Source of the DNA: Halobacterium rubrum | Lineage (GTDB): Archaea > Halobacteriota > Halobacteria > Halobacteriales > Halobacteriaceae | Assembly: GCF_021729015.1 (NCBI RefSeq) | Contig: NZ_JAJQQZ010000005.1 | Location: 105,025 to 169,024, forward strand | Length of the DNA stretch: 64,000 nt | Reading direction: 5' to 3' | Part shown: one piece after another, positions 25,243 to 33,988 of the stretch | Position numbering within the stretch: the stretch's first letter is position 1 | Layout of the letters: each line of letters starts with the position of its first letter | The notes under the pieces: model-generated | The model's database searches: none | What the model was told of the DNA's origin: nothing | Seen by the model: the letters and a program-made list of their open reading frames with translations, nothing else | Program-made: the position numbers and the translations under genes

Positions 25243-25698
25243 ATGGGAAATGACAAACCAAACCCAAAACGCAGGGCCGTACTTAAACTAGCATCAGCCG
25301 CTATCGGTGGTTCTCTGTTTGCTCATGGAGTTTCCGCTGATTCCGAGCGGACAGACGATCGGGAGGAAGCAAACGACCACTGGGAGCGACTGACCCAGGA
25401 ACATGGGTCTTGGGAGGTTATCGAATACCGCCGTAGCGGGACGGACAAGTTCCCGGAACCCCGGGGGAAATCCGAAGCTGAGCAGGACATAGAATTTGAG
25501 GACGGTTACGAGATTACTAAGAAAGTTTCCGTCCGCGGAAACGGGAATATCTTCACCGAATTTGACGGATCAGAATATCGACTGAAAATAGACTCTGATG
25601 ATAAGAACAAAATGAACAAAAGAATAGAAGAAAACCAAGAAAAGCTAGAAAAGAGGAGGAAAAAGCGTGCAGAGAAGCGGAATCAGGAGGGGAACTGA
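25243..25698 (+). CDS. Tat-exported hypothetical protein
   Basis: The protein (151 residues) starts with a twin-arginine signal (KRRAVLKLASAAIGGSLFAH) and a probable cleavage after GVSA. The mature part has WERLTQEHGSWEVIEYRRSG and a beta segment VSVRGNGNIFTEFDGSEYRL, and ends in a lysine-rich coiled coil. The basic tail is unusual for a halophile protein outside the cell and might bind DNA or anionic surfaces. The next gene starts 1 bp after its stop. Confidence 0.65.
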   Translation: MGNDKPNPKRRAVLKLASAAIGGSLFAHGVSADSERTDDREEANDHWERLTQEHGSWEVIEYRRSGTDKFPEPRGKSEAEQDIEFEDGYEITKKVSVRGNGNIFTEFDGSEYRLKIDSDDKNKMNKRIEENQEKLEKRRKKRAEKRNQEGN

Positions 25699-25699
25699 C

Positions 25700-26290
25700 A
25701 TGGGTATCACAGAAGGCGATTATGAAAAGCTGACTACGGCGACGGGCGGTGACACTGAATACACTGGTAGAGGAGGGGCCGGAAATACAGCGAAGGAATA
25801 CATCCTGGATGAAAATCGCGCGGAAGCTGGCGCTGGTGCTGGCGCCCTTGGTGACTTCTCGGCTTACGCAGAAGTCTGGCACGCAGATGAAATCCTTAAC
25901 CCGAACCCAAACCTCGGAGACTACACCTCTACGGCCGAAATTACTTTTGATGGATTTTGGTCAGCAGCAGCGGACTCGATTGGTGGATCTGCCCAAGTTC
26001 GGCTAGCTGCCTTCGTTCGTGATGGATCTAACGTCCTTGCGGAACGAGAAATTGAATACAAAAAGATCAACACTAGTCTTGCTGACTTGTGGACAGATAG
26101 CTCGGACTTTTCTGAGACAGTAACCGTTGATCTTGAAACGAGCAATGATTATGAGTTCGGTATCCGTGCGAATGCTTCCGCGGCCGCAGTGGGTACCGCT
26201 ATCTCCTCAGCTGATATCTCTACCAGCGATCAAATCATCCAGTACACAGGGAGAATTAGCTACGATTCAATTGAAATAAACTGGGTGTAA
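25700..26290 (+). CDS. Hypothetical beta-rich protein
   Basis: A 196-residue protein with repeated strands (FSAYAEVWHADEIL; STAEITFDGFWSAAADSIGG; AQVRLAAFVRDGSNVLAEREI; IIQYTGRISYDSIEINWV), like a jelly roll or beta sandwich. It has no signal peptide. It starts 1 bp after the Tat protein's stop and is surely co-transcribed with it. The function is unknown. Confidence 0.6.
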   Translation: MGITEGDYEKLTTATGGDTEYTGRGGAGNTAKEYILDENRAEAGAGAGALGDFSAYAEVWHADEILNPNPNLGDYTSTAEITFDGFWSAAADSIGGSAQVRLAAFVRDGSNVLAEREIEYKKINTSLADLWTDSSDFSETVTVDLETSNDYEFGIRANASAAAVGTAISSADISTSDQIIQYTGRISYDSIEINWV

Positions 26291-26343
26291 CCAGATCTGG
26301 ATCGCCGCAAGTTTTAATATATTCTTTCCGAGTTACTGAATCA

Positions 26344-26565
26344 ATGAGGCTCTTATTTGAGGTGCTGGAGAGTGTAGATATAGCGGGAGTTCTCCCCAAG
26401 GTGCTTGGAGGAGCAACCAGCATCTTCGCTCTGGTATTTATATTCGCGATATATTTCAGAACCTCACATCTGATTCTCGGTGATGTTTCTTCCGCCACCA
26501 CTATGGGTATATCTGGAGTTCTATTGCTACTGACTATCTTCATTGGGCGTCGCGTGTTTTGGTAG
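26344..26565 (+). CDS. Small membrane protein
   Basis: A 73-residue protein with two transmembrane segments (TSIFALVFIFAIYFRTSHLI and MGISGVLLLLTIFIG). It lies 53 bp after the beta-rich protein on the same strand. It is not recognised. Confidence 0.5.
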   Translation: MRLLFEVLESVDIAGVLPKVLGGATSIFALVFIFAIYFRTSHLILGDVSSATTMGISGVLLLLTIFIGRRVFW

Positions 26566-26575
26566 ATTCGCAACT

Positions 26576-26770
26576 CTACTGATCGGGCGATTCTCTTCCT
26601 GCAACGTTGTAAAAATATACATCAAACCACTCCTCCGAGGGTGTGCGCCTTTCTGAAGTGCTGATTAGCTCGACTTCGCCGATAAGTGTCGTTGAGTTGT
26701 TGGTTTGTAGGAATCTAAACGCCGAATCTGTGATCCACGTTACAGACGGACCCTTGATGGGTTGAATCAG
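26576..26770 (-). pseudogene. Coding-like fragment without start codon
   Basis: On the minus strand an open frame reads GPSVTWITDSAFRFLQTNNS, then TTLIGEVELISTSERRTPSE and WFDVYFYNVAGRESPDQ before a stop. It looks protein-like and beta-rich, but I see no ATG or GTG at its beginning. It may be the 3' remnant of a lost gene or start at a rare codon. Confidence 0.3.
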
Positions 26771-26823
26771 ACACAGAAGACAAGCTCGGACTGACCGTCG
26801 TCGAAGAGTAGACCGCCCCGAGG

Positions 26824-27270
26824 CTATATTTCCTCTGGAGAGACCAAGACTTCCTTAGGCGGAATAGAATATTCGACGTAGAGTTCAGAGATACCGAGCG
26901 CCTTCGCGGTCAGAGAGCGATGAACCCCATCAGAAGTCACATAAAACTGACCCTCGATTTTCTGGAGGCGGGGCGGGCACCTGCGTTGTCGTTCGAACTC
27001 GCCGTGGTAGAACCGTGCCAGGTGGGTCTTGATTCTTCCCGAACTGAACCGTGACAGGTTGGTCTTGGTTGTCCCAGCAATCTTCGACGGGTCGATAAAT
27101 TCGGTCGCTTCCGGGTATGGCACGAGCTCAGGGTCGTAGTCCGTCACTTTGTGGCGGGGCTGCCACTCGTCGACGAACTCAGTTGGACTCGTGATTTCGC
27201 CAGCATCCACCTGTTCGTACAGTGTTTTCGCTCGCTCCCGCTGAGATTCAGACAACGAATACGTCTCCAT
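26824..27270 (-). CDS. ParB-like nuclease-domain protein
   Basis: The 148-residue protein has a helical N-terminus (ERAKTLYEQVDAGEITSP) and a C-terminal segment resembling ParB/Srx domains. KIEGQFYVTSDGVHRSLTAK matches the G-HR-xxA motif, followed by ALGISELYVEYSIPP. This domain cuts or binds DNA, or hydrolyses CTP, in partition proteins. Start at 27270 (METYSLSESQRERAK); an upstream in-frame ATG adds a Ser-rich tail. It is divergent from the first Orc1/Cdc6 gene, next to its repeat array. Confidence 0.5.
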   Translation of the reverse strand: METYSLSESQRERAKTLYEQVDAGEITSPTEFVDEWQPRHKVTDYDPELVPYPEATEFIDPSKIAGTTKTNLSRFSSGRIKTHLARFYHGEFERQRRCPPRLQKIEGQFYVTSDGVHRSLTAKALGISELYVEYSIPPKEVLVSPEEI

Positions 27271-27386
27271 CAACTCGCTCCTACTCCCCGAGTAAGTAAA
27301 ACCCCCTGTAGACGAGTTAGGTCGGCTCAAACGGGCATATACAGTGAGCGCGATTATCTGTCAGGTGTCATTCTGGGGTGCGGTAA

Positions 27387-27424
27387 TCTGGACATCTGGA
27401 CGTCTGGACATTCCACACGTCCAG
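27387..27424 (+). repeat. Tandem TCTGGACR repeats upstream of orc1/cdc6
   Basis: Three head-to-tail 8-bp units, TCTGGACA, TCTGGACG and TCTGGACA (27387-27410), are followed by an inverted unit ACGTCCAG (27417-27424) next to a TATA-like GTTAAG. Two units recur at 34988-35003 before the RadA-like gene. They could be an operator for autoregulation or initiator-binding iterons. Confidence 0.7.
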
Positions 27425-27464
27425 TTAAGTTGCCTCGGTAGAAATCGGTTTAGCGAACCAACCG

Positions 27465-28499
27465 ATGCTGCAGAACGCGCGCGTCCTCCGGTCGGAGTTC
27501 GTCCCCACCGAGTTGCAGCATCGCGACACCGAACAGACCGCCCTCACGGAAGCCCTCGAACCCCTCACCGATGGCGACCGCGCCGACCCGATTATCCTGA
27601 CCGGGCCGACCGGCGTCGGCAAAACCACCCTCGCCCGATTCACCCTCGAACGCTTGGAAGAGGCCGCGCTCGGCCTCCAGACCGCAGTCGTGAATTGCTG
27701 GCAGAACCACTCTCCGTACCGGACGCTATTCCGTATCCTCGACGAACTCGGCCGCACCGTCGACGTCCACCGCCAGTCCACACCACAAGACGTCCTCTTG
27801 GAGCGGCTACGGGAGTTCGACGACGACTGCGTCATCGTGTTGGACGAGGCCGACCAACTCGAGGACAAGTCCATCATCTACGACCTCCGGCGGATGCCCC
27901 AGTTCACGCTCGTTCTCATCGCAAACCGCGAGCAGGACCTCTTCGCCGGTCTTGATTCGCGGCTTCGGTCACGCCTGCAGGGAACCCAGACGGTGCGGTT
28001 CGAGCCCTACGGCGTCGACGAACTCACCGCGATTCTTGAGGCACGCGCTGACGCGGCGTTCGGCCATCCGGAGGCCGTCTCCACCAGTCTGCTTCAAGAG
28101 ATTGCTGACGCGGCCGCTGGCGACGCTCGCGTCGCCATCACGATGCTCCGGGAAGCCGCCAAGACCGCCGACCGCGACGACCGTAACCAACTCACTCGCG
28201 CTGACGTCGACGCCGCAATCCCCGAGGGGCGGCAAACCGTGCGGGACGAGACCGTCGAATCGTTGAAGCCGACCCAACGTACCCTCTACGAGATCGTCGA
28301 AGCGTACGTCGACGAGCATGGGGAACCGATGCCGCCGAGCGCGCTCTACGACGCCTATGAGGAGGCGGCTGACGACCCGGTCGGGAACCGGCAGGTCCGA
28401 CGGCACTTGAACAAACTCGAGCACTACGAACTCATCGCCATCCGCGGGTCCTCTCGGGACCGCCGCTACGCACTCCCGGATACCGACGCCAGTCAGTGA
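27465..28499 (+). CDS. orc1/cdc6: Orc1/Cdc6 replication initiator (plasmid type)
   Basis: The 344-residue protein has an AAA+ core. Walker A is LTGPTGVGKTT (about residue 46), Walker B is CVIVLDEADQL (about 124), sensor 1 is FTLVLIANREQ and sensor 2 is GDARVAITMLREA. A C-terminal winged helix (about 265 to 335, TQRTLYEIVEAYVDEHGEPM and EHYELIAIRGSSRDRRY) binds origin DNA. The initiator-specific insertion is short, which suits divergent plasmid copies. Tandem TCTGGACR repeats lie just upstream. It was probably once adjacent to the RadA-like and polymerase genes that now lie beyond the restriction-modification island. Confidence 0.92.
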   Translation: MLQNARVLRSEFVPTELQHRDTEQTALTEALEPLTDGDRADPIILTGPTGVGKTTLARFTLERLEEAALGLQTAVVNCWQNHSPYRTLFRILDELGRTVDVHRQSTPQDVLLERLREFDDDCVIVLDEADQLEDKSIIYDLRRMPQFTLVLIANREQDLFAGLDSRLRSRLQGTQTVRFEPYGVDELTAILEARADAAFGHPEAVSTSLLQEIADAAAGDARVAITMLREAAKTADRDDRNQLTRADVDAAIPEGRQTVRDETVESLKPTQRTLYEIVEAYVDEHGEPMPPSALYDAYEEAADDPVGNRQVRRHLNKLEHYELIAIRGSSRDRRYALPDTDASQ

Positions 28500-28877
28500 G
28501 GGTTGACTCGGGTTGTCCAAACGCGATGTTGGAATTGGCGTTCTGTGACTGTAGTGAGCCGGCAGAGGAGGATTTGTGTGAACCAATCGTCGATTGCTAT
28601 CTACCTTCATCAACGAACGACGGTTCCGGGCCGTTTACCGAAGGTTTCGCGTTCACACGAGTGCCCGCCTCTTGTGTGCATATCTCGGAATCGGATTCTG
28701 TGAGCGTGAGACTCCGTGATGAAGTATTCAAACCGGTTGGCCGGACATCTTGTAGTGGTTCACATATTCCTGCTTGAGCCGTCTGCTGGATTCTCCGCTT
28801 GATTGTATCCATTCTGTGCCTACTCTGTTTATAGAATGTACTCGGCGTTGATTTGCTAATCTCAGAATCTCGTTTTT
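28500..28877. other. Intergenic stretch at the left edge of the restriction-modification island
   Basis: About 380 bp between the initiator and the restriction gene. Short open frames exist on both strands but none has a good start, composition or relatives that I recognise. The sequence becomes AT-richer towards 28840, where a promoter for the restriction gene should lie. Confidence 0.4.
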
Positions 28878-29924
28878 ATGCCAGAACTTGCTGGCGACCC
28901 TGCGAACTACAAAGTATATTGGTTCTCCCGAGACCTTGTCGCCTCCCGGTTTGGCAGTTTTGCCACGAAAGAGAGTCAGGCCCTCAGGGAACTTGCAGAT
29001 GATCTTCAAACGGACATAGCACGAGGTGACACCAACCCGGCTGACTGCAGACAAACCATCGAAGAACAGATTCTGGGGTCGGTAAACCGAACGTACGCTG
29101 GTGATATCTCCAAAAGATACCGGCAGACAGAAGACTTGGTTGAACGAGTCCAGCGGAGGATAGATACTATCGACGACGTAGAAGAATTTATTCTTGGAGC
29201 GAAGGCGGTTGTCAGAACCAGCGATATCTTGGATGAGACTAGCCGATTTGGTGAAGAGGATATCAAGGAGATAGTCCATGAGACTCTCTCAGATGACCGT
29301 GGCGAGGTGCGTAAAGACCGGGCGTTCGATGCCCTCTATAATGTTGATTTTGAGGGCGAAGCTCATCAGCTCGGCGCGCAGCGAGAGCCACTCATCGAAT
29401 ACGTATGCGAATTAATGGACGAGATCGATGGGCCTGAGCGTTCCCCGGAGTACGTTGCCAGAATTATCTCAGGTATCGCGCAAGAATATGAAAGGCGAGC
29501 TGGCCAGAGCCGGGCAGCAACCGCTGGAAATGTGCTTGAGACAGCGCTCCAAGAGATCCTCAACCTCTTTGATATCCCCGCTACAGGGTCCCCTGAGCAC
29601 TTCGGAGATATTGAAATCGACAATATCGCTAAGGGTCCACAAGGAAAAATCGGCTTCTCATGTAAGCGAACTCTCCGAGAACGGTTTAGACAGAGCCTGT
29701 CGAGACAGGCCGAAATTGGGGTCGACGAAGTCTGGTTCGTTTCACTAATGATGGCAGACGTTTCTCGTGAAAAACTCGTGGACATCAGCAACGACGGCGG
29801 CCGGATCTATGTACCTCGTGATTCGTTCGTGTGGGACCGTTATAGCGAGGATGATGAGATATCCTACGCTCTTCGCCCTGCGGACCAATTCATAGAAGAC
29901 GTAGCTGATTTTGTTGGCGCCTGA
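28878..29924 (+). CDS. Probable type II restriction endonuclease
   Basis: The 348-residue protein has a helical N-terminal half and a C-terminal catalytic region. SRAATAGNVLETALQEIL (about residue 211) resembles the SR-GxxxE helix of EcoRII- and NgoMIV-like enzymes. It is followed by FGDIEIDNIAKG and then KIGFSCKRTL (about 242 to 262), a PD-(D/E)xK layout with D, a variant third position (S/C) and the catalytic Lys. It converges, with a 60 bp gap, on a C5 cytosine methyltransferase gene, which supports the assignment. The specificity cannot be read from the sequence. Confidence 0.7.
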   Translation: MPELAGDPANYKVYWFSRDLVASRFGSFATKESQALRELADDLQTDIARGDTNPADCRQTIEEQILGSVNRTYAGDISKRYRQTEDLVERVQRRIDTIDDVEEFILGAKAVVRTSDILDETSRFGEEDIKEIVHETLSDDRGEVRKDRAFDALYNVDFEGEAHQLGAQREPLIEYVCELMDEIDGPERSPEYVARIISGIAQEYERRAGQSRAATAGNVLETALQEILNLFDIPATGSPEHFGDIEIDNIAKGPQGKIGFSCKRTLRERFRQSLSRQAEIGVDEVWFVSLMMADVSREKLVDISNDGGRIYVPRDSFVWDRYSEDDEISYALRPADQFIEDVADFVGA

Positions 29925-29984
29925 CGTCGTCGGTATCTCTCGCGAAAAGACATCCTCAACAAAAACCAGTTTTCAGATACTGGT

Positions 29985-31307
29985 TTAATTCGCTTCCTGC
30001 AGTTCCGCTTCTGGTGCGTTGAAGATCTCGTTTCGAATTGCGGTCCCAATTGCCTGTGCCAGCAGGGGAGGGACAGCATTTCCGACCTGCTTGAATGCGT
30101 GAGTCCGTGCAACTGGGAATTCAAATGAGTCGCGGAACGACTGGAGACGAGCTGCTTCCCGTACTGTAATCGATCGAGCCTCTCGGGGGTGAATGAACAT
30201 ATGGCCGTCCTTGTACAGGTGTGCGACGATCGTGGTTGCAGGCTCCTTTGGATTCTGCTTCTTGAGCTTGTCCGGAAAAATGTCACTCCGGTACGGCTGA
30301 TGCTCCTCCGGGATGTCACCAATGATGAAGGAGACTCCCTCTCCGAGAAGCTTGTAGAGCGTCAGATCCCGCATATTGTGTCCACGACATTCGTGGTTAT
30401 AGAGCGGCATTTCTTCCCAGTCCGTATCTTCTGGAACGTCACGAACCCAGTTCTGATACTCCGAAACAGGGCCGATTTTGTACTCCTCGGCTTTTGTTGG
30501 GGGTGTCGAGCCGTCCGGTGAAACAGGGGGAAGGTCTAAAATTGCATCAGCCACTGTATTCCATGGTTCTTTCGTAGATTTGTTTTTCTGGAAGATCGGG
30601 AACCGGTTGTGGTCTTCATCTTCTGCGAACCCTCCCAGCGTCTCTTGGTTCTCGTCAGTGAGCTCGGAAGGGTCCCGCTTGAATTTCATCTCCTTTTCTT
30701 CCTCGCTACGTGGCGCTCTATGGGTCTCCCACTGACTCATATCCGGATTCTGTTTATCAAGCCGATTCCCGATGAAGAACAGCCGATTCCGGTGCTGAGG
30801 GACCCCATAGTCTGCGGAATCAAGGACCTGTACACGGACGTTGTACCCGATGTCGCGCATCTGATCCTTGATGATTTCAACTACCGGCTCGCCATCATCA
30901 TTCTCAGCAGACAGCATTCCTTCGACGTTCTCCATCAGGAACGCCTTCGGCTGGTAGTGGTCGACGAATCGCAGAAAGTCTTCGTAGAGAAGATGACGCT
31001 CATCGCTGGTGTTACTACGTCCATCCAGAGAATTGATTTTGCTTCGCCCGACCAGCGAGAAGGTCGGACAGGGTGGCCCACCAGCAACCAAATCAAGTTC
31101 ACCGCTCTCAAGACCCAGATCTGGTGGCTCAGTCTCCGTAATGTCTCCCACCGTCATTTCGCAGCCATGGTTTGCTTCAAACGTTGGTTTCGTATTTTTC
31201 TCGTGATCGATTCCCCACAGAATATCGAACCCCGCATCCTCGAGCCCCTGCGACATACCACCTGCACCACAGAAGAGGTCTATTGCAGTTAGCGTCGGTT
31301 TCGACAT
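29985..31307 (-). CDS. DNA (cytosine-5) methyltransferase
   Basis: The 440-residue protein has all main C5 methyltransferase motifs in order: I AIDLFCGAGGMSQGL, IV GGPPCPTFS with the catalytic Cys, VI MENVEGM, VIII DYGVPQHRNRLFFIG, IX AREAARLQSF and X QVGNAVPPLLAQAI. It transfers a methyl group from S-adenosylmethionine to C5 of cytosine in its target site and protects host DNA from the adjacent endonuclease. It is divergent from the winged-helix and glycosylase genes. Confidence 0.95.
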   Translation of the reverse strand: MSKPTLTAIDLFCGAGGMSQGLEDAGFDILWGIDHEKNTKPTFEANHGCEMTVGDITETEPPDLGLESGELDLVAGGPPCPTFSLVGRSKINSLDGRSNTSDERHLLYEDFLRFVDHYQPKAFLMENVEGMLSAENDDGEPVVEIIKDQMRDIGYNVRVQVLDSADYGVPQHRNRLFFIGNRLDKQNPDMSQWETHRAPRSEEEKEMKFKRDPSELTDENQETLGGFAEDEDHNRFPIFQKNKSTKEPWNTVADAILDLPPVSPDGSTPPTKAEEYKIGPVSEYQNWVRDVPEDTDWEEMPLYNHECRGHNMRDLTLYKLLGEGVSFIIGDIPEEHQPYRSDIFPDKLKKQNPKEPATTIVAHLYKDGHMFIHPREARSITVREAARLQSFRDSFEFPVARTHAFKQVGNAVPPLLAQAIGTAIRNEIFNAPEAELQEAN

Positions 31308-31425
31308 TGGATACTGGTATTTGGTGAGGCCTCTCGTTTGAACCTTCGCTTTCTACGCGTGTCTACTCAGTGTGTATATTGTAACCAAGATAAATACTGG
31401 ACTCCACGAAACCTTACGCCGTCTA

Positions 31426-31680
31426 ATGGATGTAGAGGAGTACGCGTGGGTAAAGGCAAGTGACTATCGCGAGAACGTACTCCTCGCGCTCAAAGAAAAA
31501 CCGCGTCCCCCCAAAGAAATAGCCGAGGAGACTGGATACTACCTCAGTCACGTGAGCAATACCCTATCTGATCTTGACGAACACGGGTTAGCGGAATGTA
31601 TCACCCCAGATCGGAGAAAAGGGCGACTGTGGACAACCACGGGTTCTGGTCAGGATCTCATTGAGAACTTGGAGCGGTAG
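31426..31680 (+). CDS. Winged-helix regulator of the restriction-modification locus
   Basis: An 84-residue winged helix: DYRENVLLALKEKP (helix 1), PPKEIAEETGYYLSHVSNTL (helices 2 and 3, recognition) and a wing ending RKGRLWTTTGSG. It lies between the divergent methyltransferase and the glycosylase, as control proteins do in restriction-modification loci. The start at 31426 was preferred over 31372, which would begin at the likely promoter. It ends 2 bp before the glycosylase start. Confidence 0.75.
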   Translation: MDVEEYAWVKASDYRENVLLALKEKPRPPKEIAEETGYYLSHVSNTLSDLDEHGLAECITPDRRKGRLWTTTGSGQDLIENLER

Positions 31681-31682
31681 GG

Positions 31683-32462
31683 ATGAGTGGATCCGTCAAT
31701 TTACCCTTTGGACGGACCGGAGTTGAAATCGGAGAATATCGCACTCTGGTGGATATAGATTCGGCGACTGAGACTCTCCAGCAAAACGGAGTACAAGACG
31801 CTGAAATGCGGATTGCTGGATTTGTCGATTCCTGCCCAGAATTACTGAATTGGCTCGAATCTAGCGGCCGCGAATTCCCTTGGAGATACACGCAGGACCC
31901 GTGGACCGTGTACGCGACAGAAATTCTATTGCAACGGACGAGAGCAAGTGCTGTCGAGAGTATTTTTGATGAGTTCTTCACTCGGTTTCCATCGGCAGCT
32001 GCAGTCGAAGACCAATCTGAGGAAGAGTTACGGAATGTAATCCGATCACTGGGATTCGTAAATCACCGAACACGTAGTCTCCAAGAGGCCGCTAGTCTTT
32101 GTTTGGAAACTTCAAGAGGCAAGCCACCGTGTAGTCTGGAGAAACTCAAACATCCGTGGCGGGTTGGCGATTACTCAGCGAGGGCGACGCTGATGTTCGC
32201 CTTTGATGACGTACAACCGCTCGTAGACGCTAATTTCGCCCGGATACTCGCTCGAGTGTTCGGCTACGATATGCCCGTCCAACCTCACAAGAGTGAGAAT
32301 GTGTACGAGCTAGTTTCGAGTCTCGTTCCCGACGAGCCCGGGCTGGCACGTGCATTTAATCTATCCATGCTTGACTTAGGGGCAATCGTTTGCTCCCCTG
32401 AATCACCGGCATGCCATCAGTGTCCGATAAACGCTGCCTGCCAGTTCTACCAATCCTCTTGA
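31683..32462 (+). CDS. MIG-type thymine-DNA (T:G mismatch) glycosylase
   Basis: The 259-residue protein belongs to the HhH-GPD superfamily with a 4Fe-4S loop. The cysteines are in C-x6-C-x2-C-x5-C order at about residues 237 to 254. The helix-hairpin-helix RVGDYSARAT has Tyr where endonuclease III has its catalytic Lys, and VDANFARILARVFG supplies the Asp, exactly the MIG pattern. WRYTQDPWTVYATEILLQRT is the MutY/MIG core helix. MIG removes T mispaired with G after 5-methylcytosine deaminates. Its place beside a C5 methyltransferase fits this function, like Vsr with bacterial Dcm. Confidence 0.9.
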   Translation: MSGSVNLPFGRTGVEIGEYRTLVDIDSATETLQQNGVQDAEMRIAGFVDSCPELLNWLESSGREFPWRYTQDPWTVYATEILLQRTRASAVESIFDEFFTRFPSAAAVEDQSEEELRNVIRSLGFVNHRTRSLQEAASLCLETSRGKPPCSLEKLKHPWRVGDYSARATLMFAFDDVQPLVDANFARILARVFGYDMPVQPHKSENVYELVSSLVPDEPGLARAFNLSMLDLGAIVCSPESPACHQCPINAACQFYQSS

Positions 32463-32868
32463 AACACGGGTCACCTACCGGTTAGTTCAGCCGTCTACTT
32501 TTGTCCAAATATCGCACCCAGCGTTGTATCCAAATCGTAATCTGTGCTTTAGTTCGAGGTTTCTTCTCCTCAAATATGGAAGAAAGAACGGAATTCATAG
32601 AGTATCTTCACGACTACTGGGCACAGCAGAAGGCAGTAGGGATGATCGCCGAAGCGAAATTCCTCGAGGAGCTGGAGGAAGAATCGGTTGGCACCGTTTC
32701 GGACGTAATGTTGTTCCAGCCCAAAGCAAAGAACGGAGAATTTCAGCCTTGGGAGAATATCTATACGTTCATCCGGCCCTGTTGAAATCCTATTGTTTCG
32801 ACAACTTTTCCACTGAATACCTGTTAGTAGACGTGCGAATCTAACAACTACACGAAAAATGATTGCTT

Positions 32869-33084
32869 CTATTCCCTGAATAATTGATGCTTTGCAACGA
32901 GATAGAATCGACCAATAGCGAGGGCCGCGAAGAGGAGGCCGACAACTATAGCGAAGACAGTTGGCATTTCTAACTGAAGAACGAAATAGAGCGCCCCCGC
33001 GACTGCGGCGGCAAGCACTATCAGACCAGCGATGAAAATCCCTTGTTGACTGCGTGGTGCATCGGTGAATGTAGTTTTGCTCAT
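32869..33084 (-). CDS. Two-pass membrane protein carried inside the IS
   Basis: The 71-residue protein has a polar N-terminus, then GIFIAGLIVLAAAVAGALYF and TVFAIVVGLLFAALAIG, two transmembrane segments, and a short basic end. It lies inside the IS borders, downstream of and in the same direction as the transposase. A similar-sized two-pass protein (54764-54970) lies beside a lone copy of this IS end at 55 kb, suggesting a regular passenger. The function is unknown. Confidence 0.65.
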   Translation of the reverse strand: MSKTTFTDAPRSQQGIFIAGLIVLAAAVAGALYFVLQLEMPTVFAIVVGLLFAALAIGRFYLVAKHQLFRE

Positions 33085-33166
33085 AGGTGGTTACTCAACC
33101 TCCACGGAAATAACAGTCCCGGCGAGGATCATCGCTGGAGCGATGTGTATCTACTATATCTAACGT

Positions 33167-33988
33167 TCAGAGTGTCTTGTCGATGTTGTGGGTGAAACAG
33201 CGGATGACGAGTTCACGGAACTGCTTCCACCAGCGTCGTGAGCGGACGAATGCGCCGTATTTCCGTTTAATGCGAGAGTTTACCGTTTCATTCTGACTAC
33301 GTTGACCATAGAGGTCGGCATCCAACCGGGAGTTCCACGCCTTGTGGAGCGGCGAAAATTCTCGATGCTTGATGATCGGACGAACACCATCTTCACGGGC
33401 TAACGCCCGAATCTTCTGGTCGTCGTATCCCTTGTCACCGAGGAGAATCGCTACTTCATCGGTATTCCGCTTAATGAGCGACGGTGCGATCTGTGAGTCG
33501 TGTTTTCGTGTCGTCGTCACGTGTAAGTCGATAATTGCGTTCACTCTCGTGTCCACGAGAAGTGTAACTTTCAACTGCTGAATCGTTAGCTTCGTTCGTT
33601 TCGTGTAGTGCTTCGAGGCGTGACTGCGGTCAAAGCCAGAGGCATCGATCCCGACGACACCGTTGGTCGGGAGAAGCGTGACTGAGAGATTGAGAAGAAC
33701 CCGCCAAACAGCCATGTCAAGACGGTTGAACGCCTTACACAACGTCGAAGGAGACGGGATTTCCTCAAGATCGAGGGCGCTCCGAATCCGAGGCATCTCG
33801 ATAAGTTCGTCAAGAAGCGTCCGGTACGTCGTATTCTTCCGAACCTTGAGACAGAGCAGGACGATGTGTTGATGAAGTGTGTACCGCCGTTTCGAGAATT
33901 TCGATGAGTAACGAGTGACAGCTCGCTGAGCCACGTGCATCGCTTGCTCAACGAACCGGAGTAACCGCGACTTCGGGAGGGCTTCCAT
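33167..33988 (-). CDS. IS5-type (ISH1-like) transposase
   Basis: The 273-residue protein has a DDE triad: GVVGIDASGF (first Asp), LLGDKGYDD (second Asp) and GQRSQNETVNSRIKRKYG (Glu with the following R-x6-K-like region). An N-terminal helical part with YTLHQHIVLLCLKVRKNTTY is typical of the IS5 family. The frame is intact, so the element may be active. Confidence 0.9.
   Translation of the reverse strand: MEALPKSRLLRFVEQAMHVAQRAVTRYSSKFSKRRYTLHQHIVLLCLKVRKNTTYRTLLDELIEMPRIRSALDLEEIPSPSTLCKAFNRLDMAVWRVLLNLSVTLLPTNGVVGIDASGFDRSHASKHYTKRTKLTIQQLKVTLLVDTRVNAIIDLHVTTTRKHDSQIAPSLIKRNTDEVAILLGDKGYDDQKIRALAREDGVRPIIKHREFSPLHKAWNSRLDADLYGQRSQNETVNSRIKRKYGAFVRSRRWWKQFRELVIRCFTHNIDKTL

Noticed and set aside
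28496..28777. Open frame between the initiator and the restriction gene
   Set aside because: The start lies within the initiator's end, composition is not haloarchaeal, and a minus-strand frame overlaps it. Neither looks coding enough.
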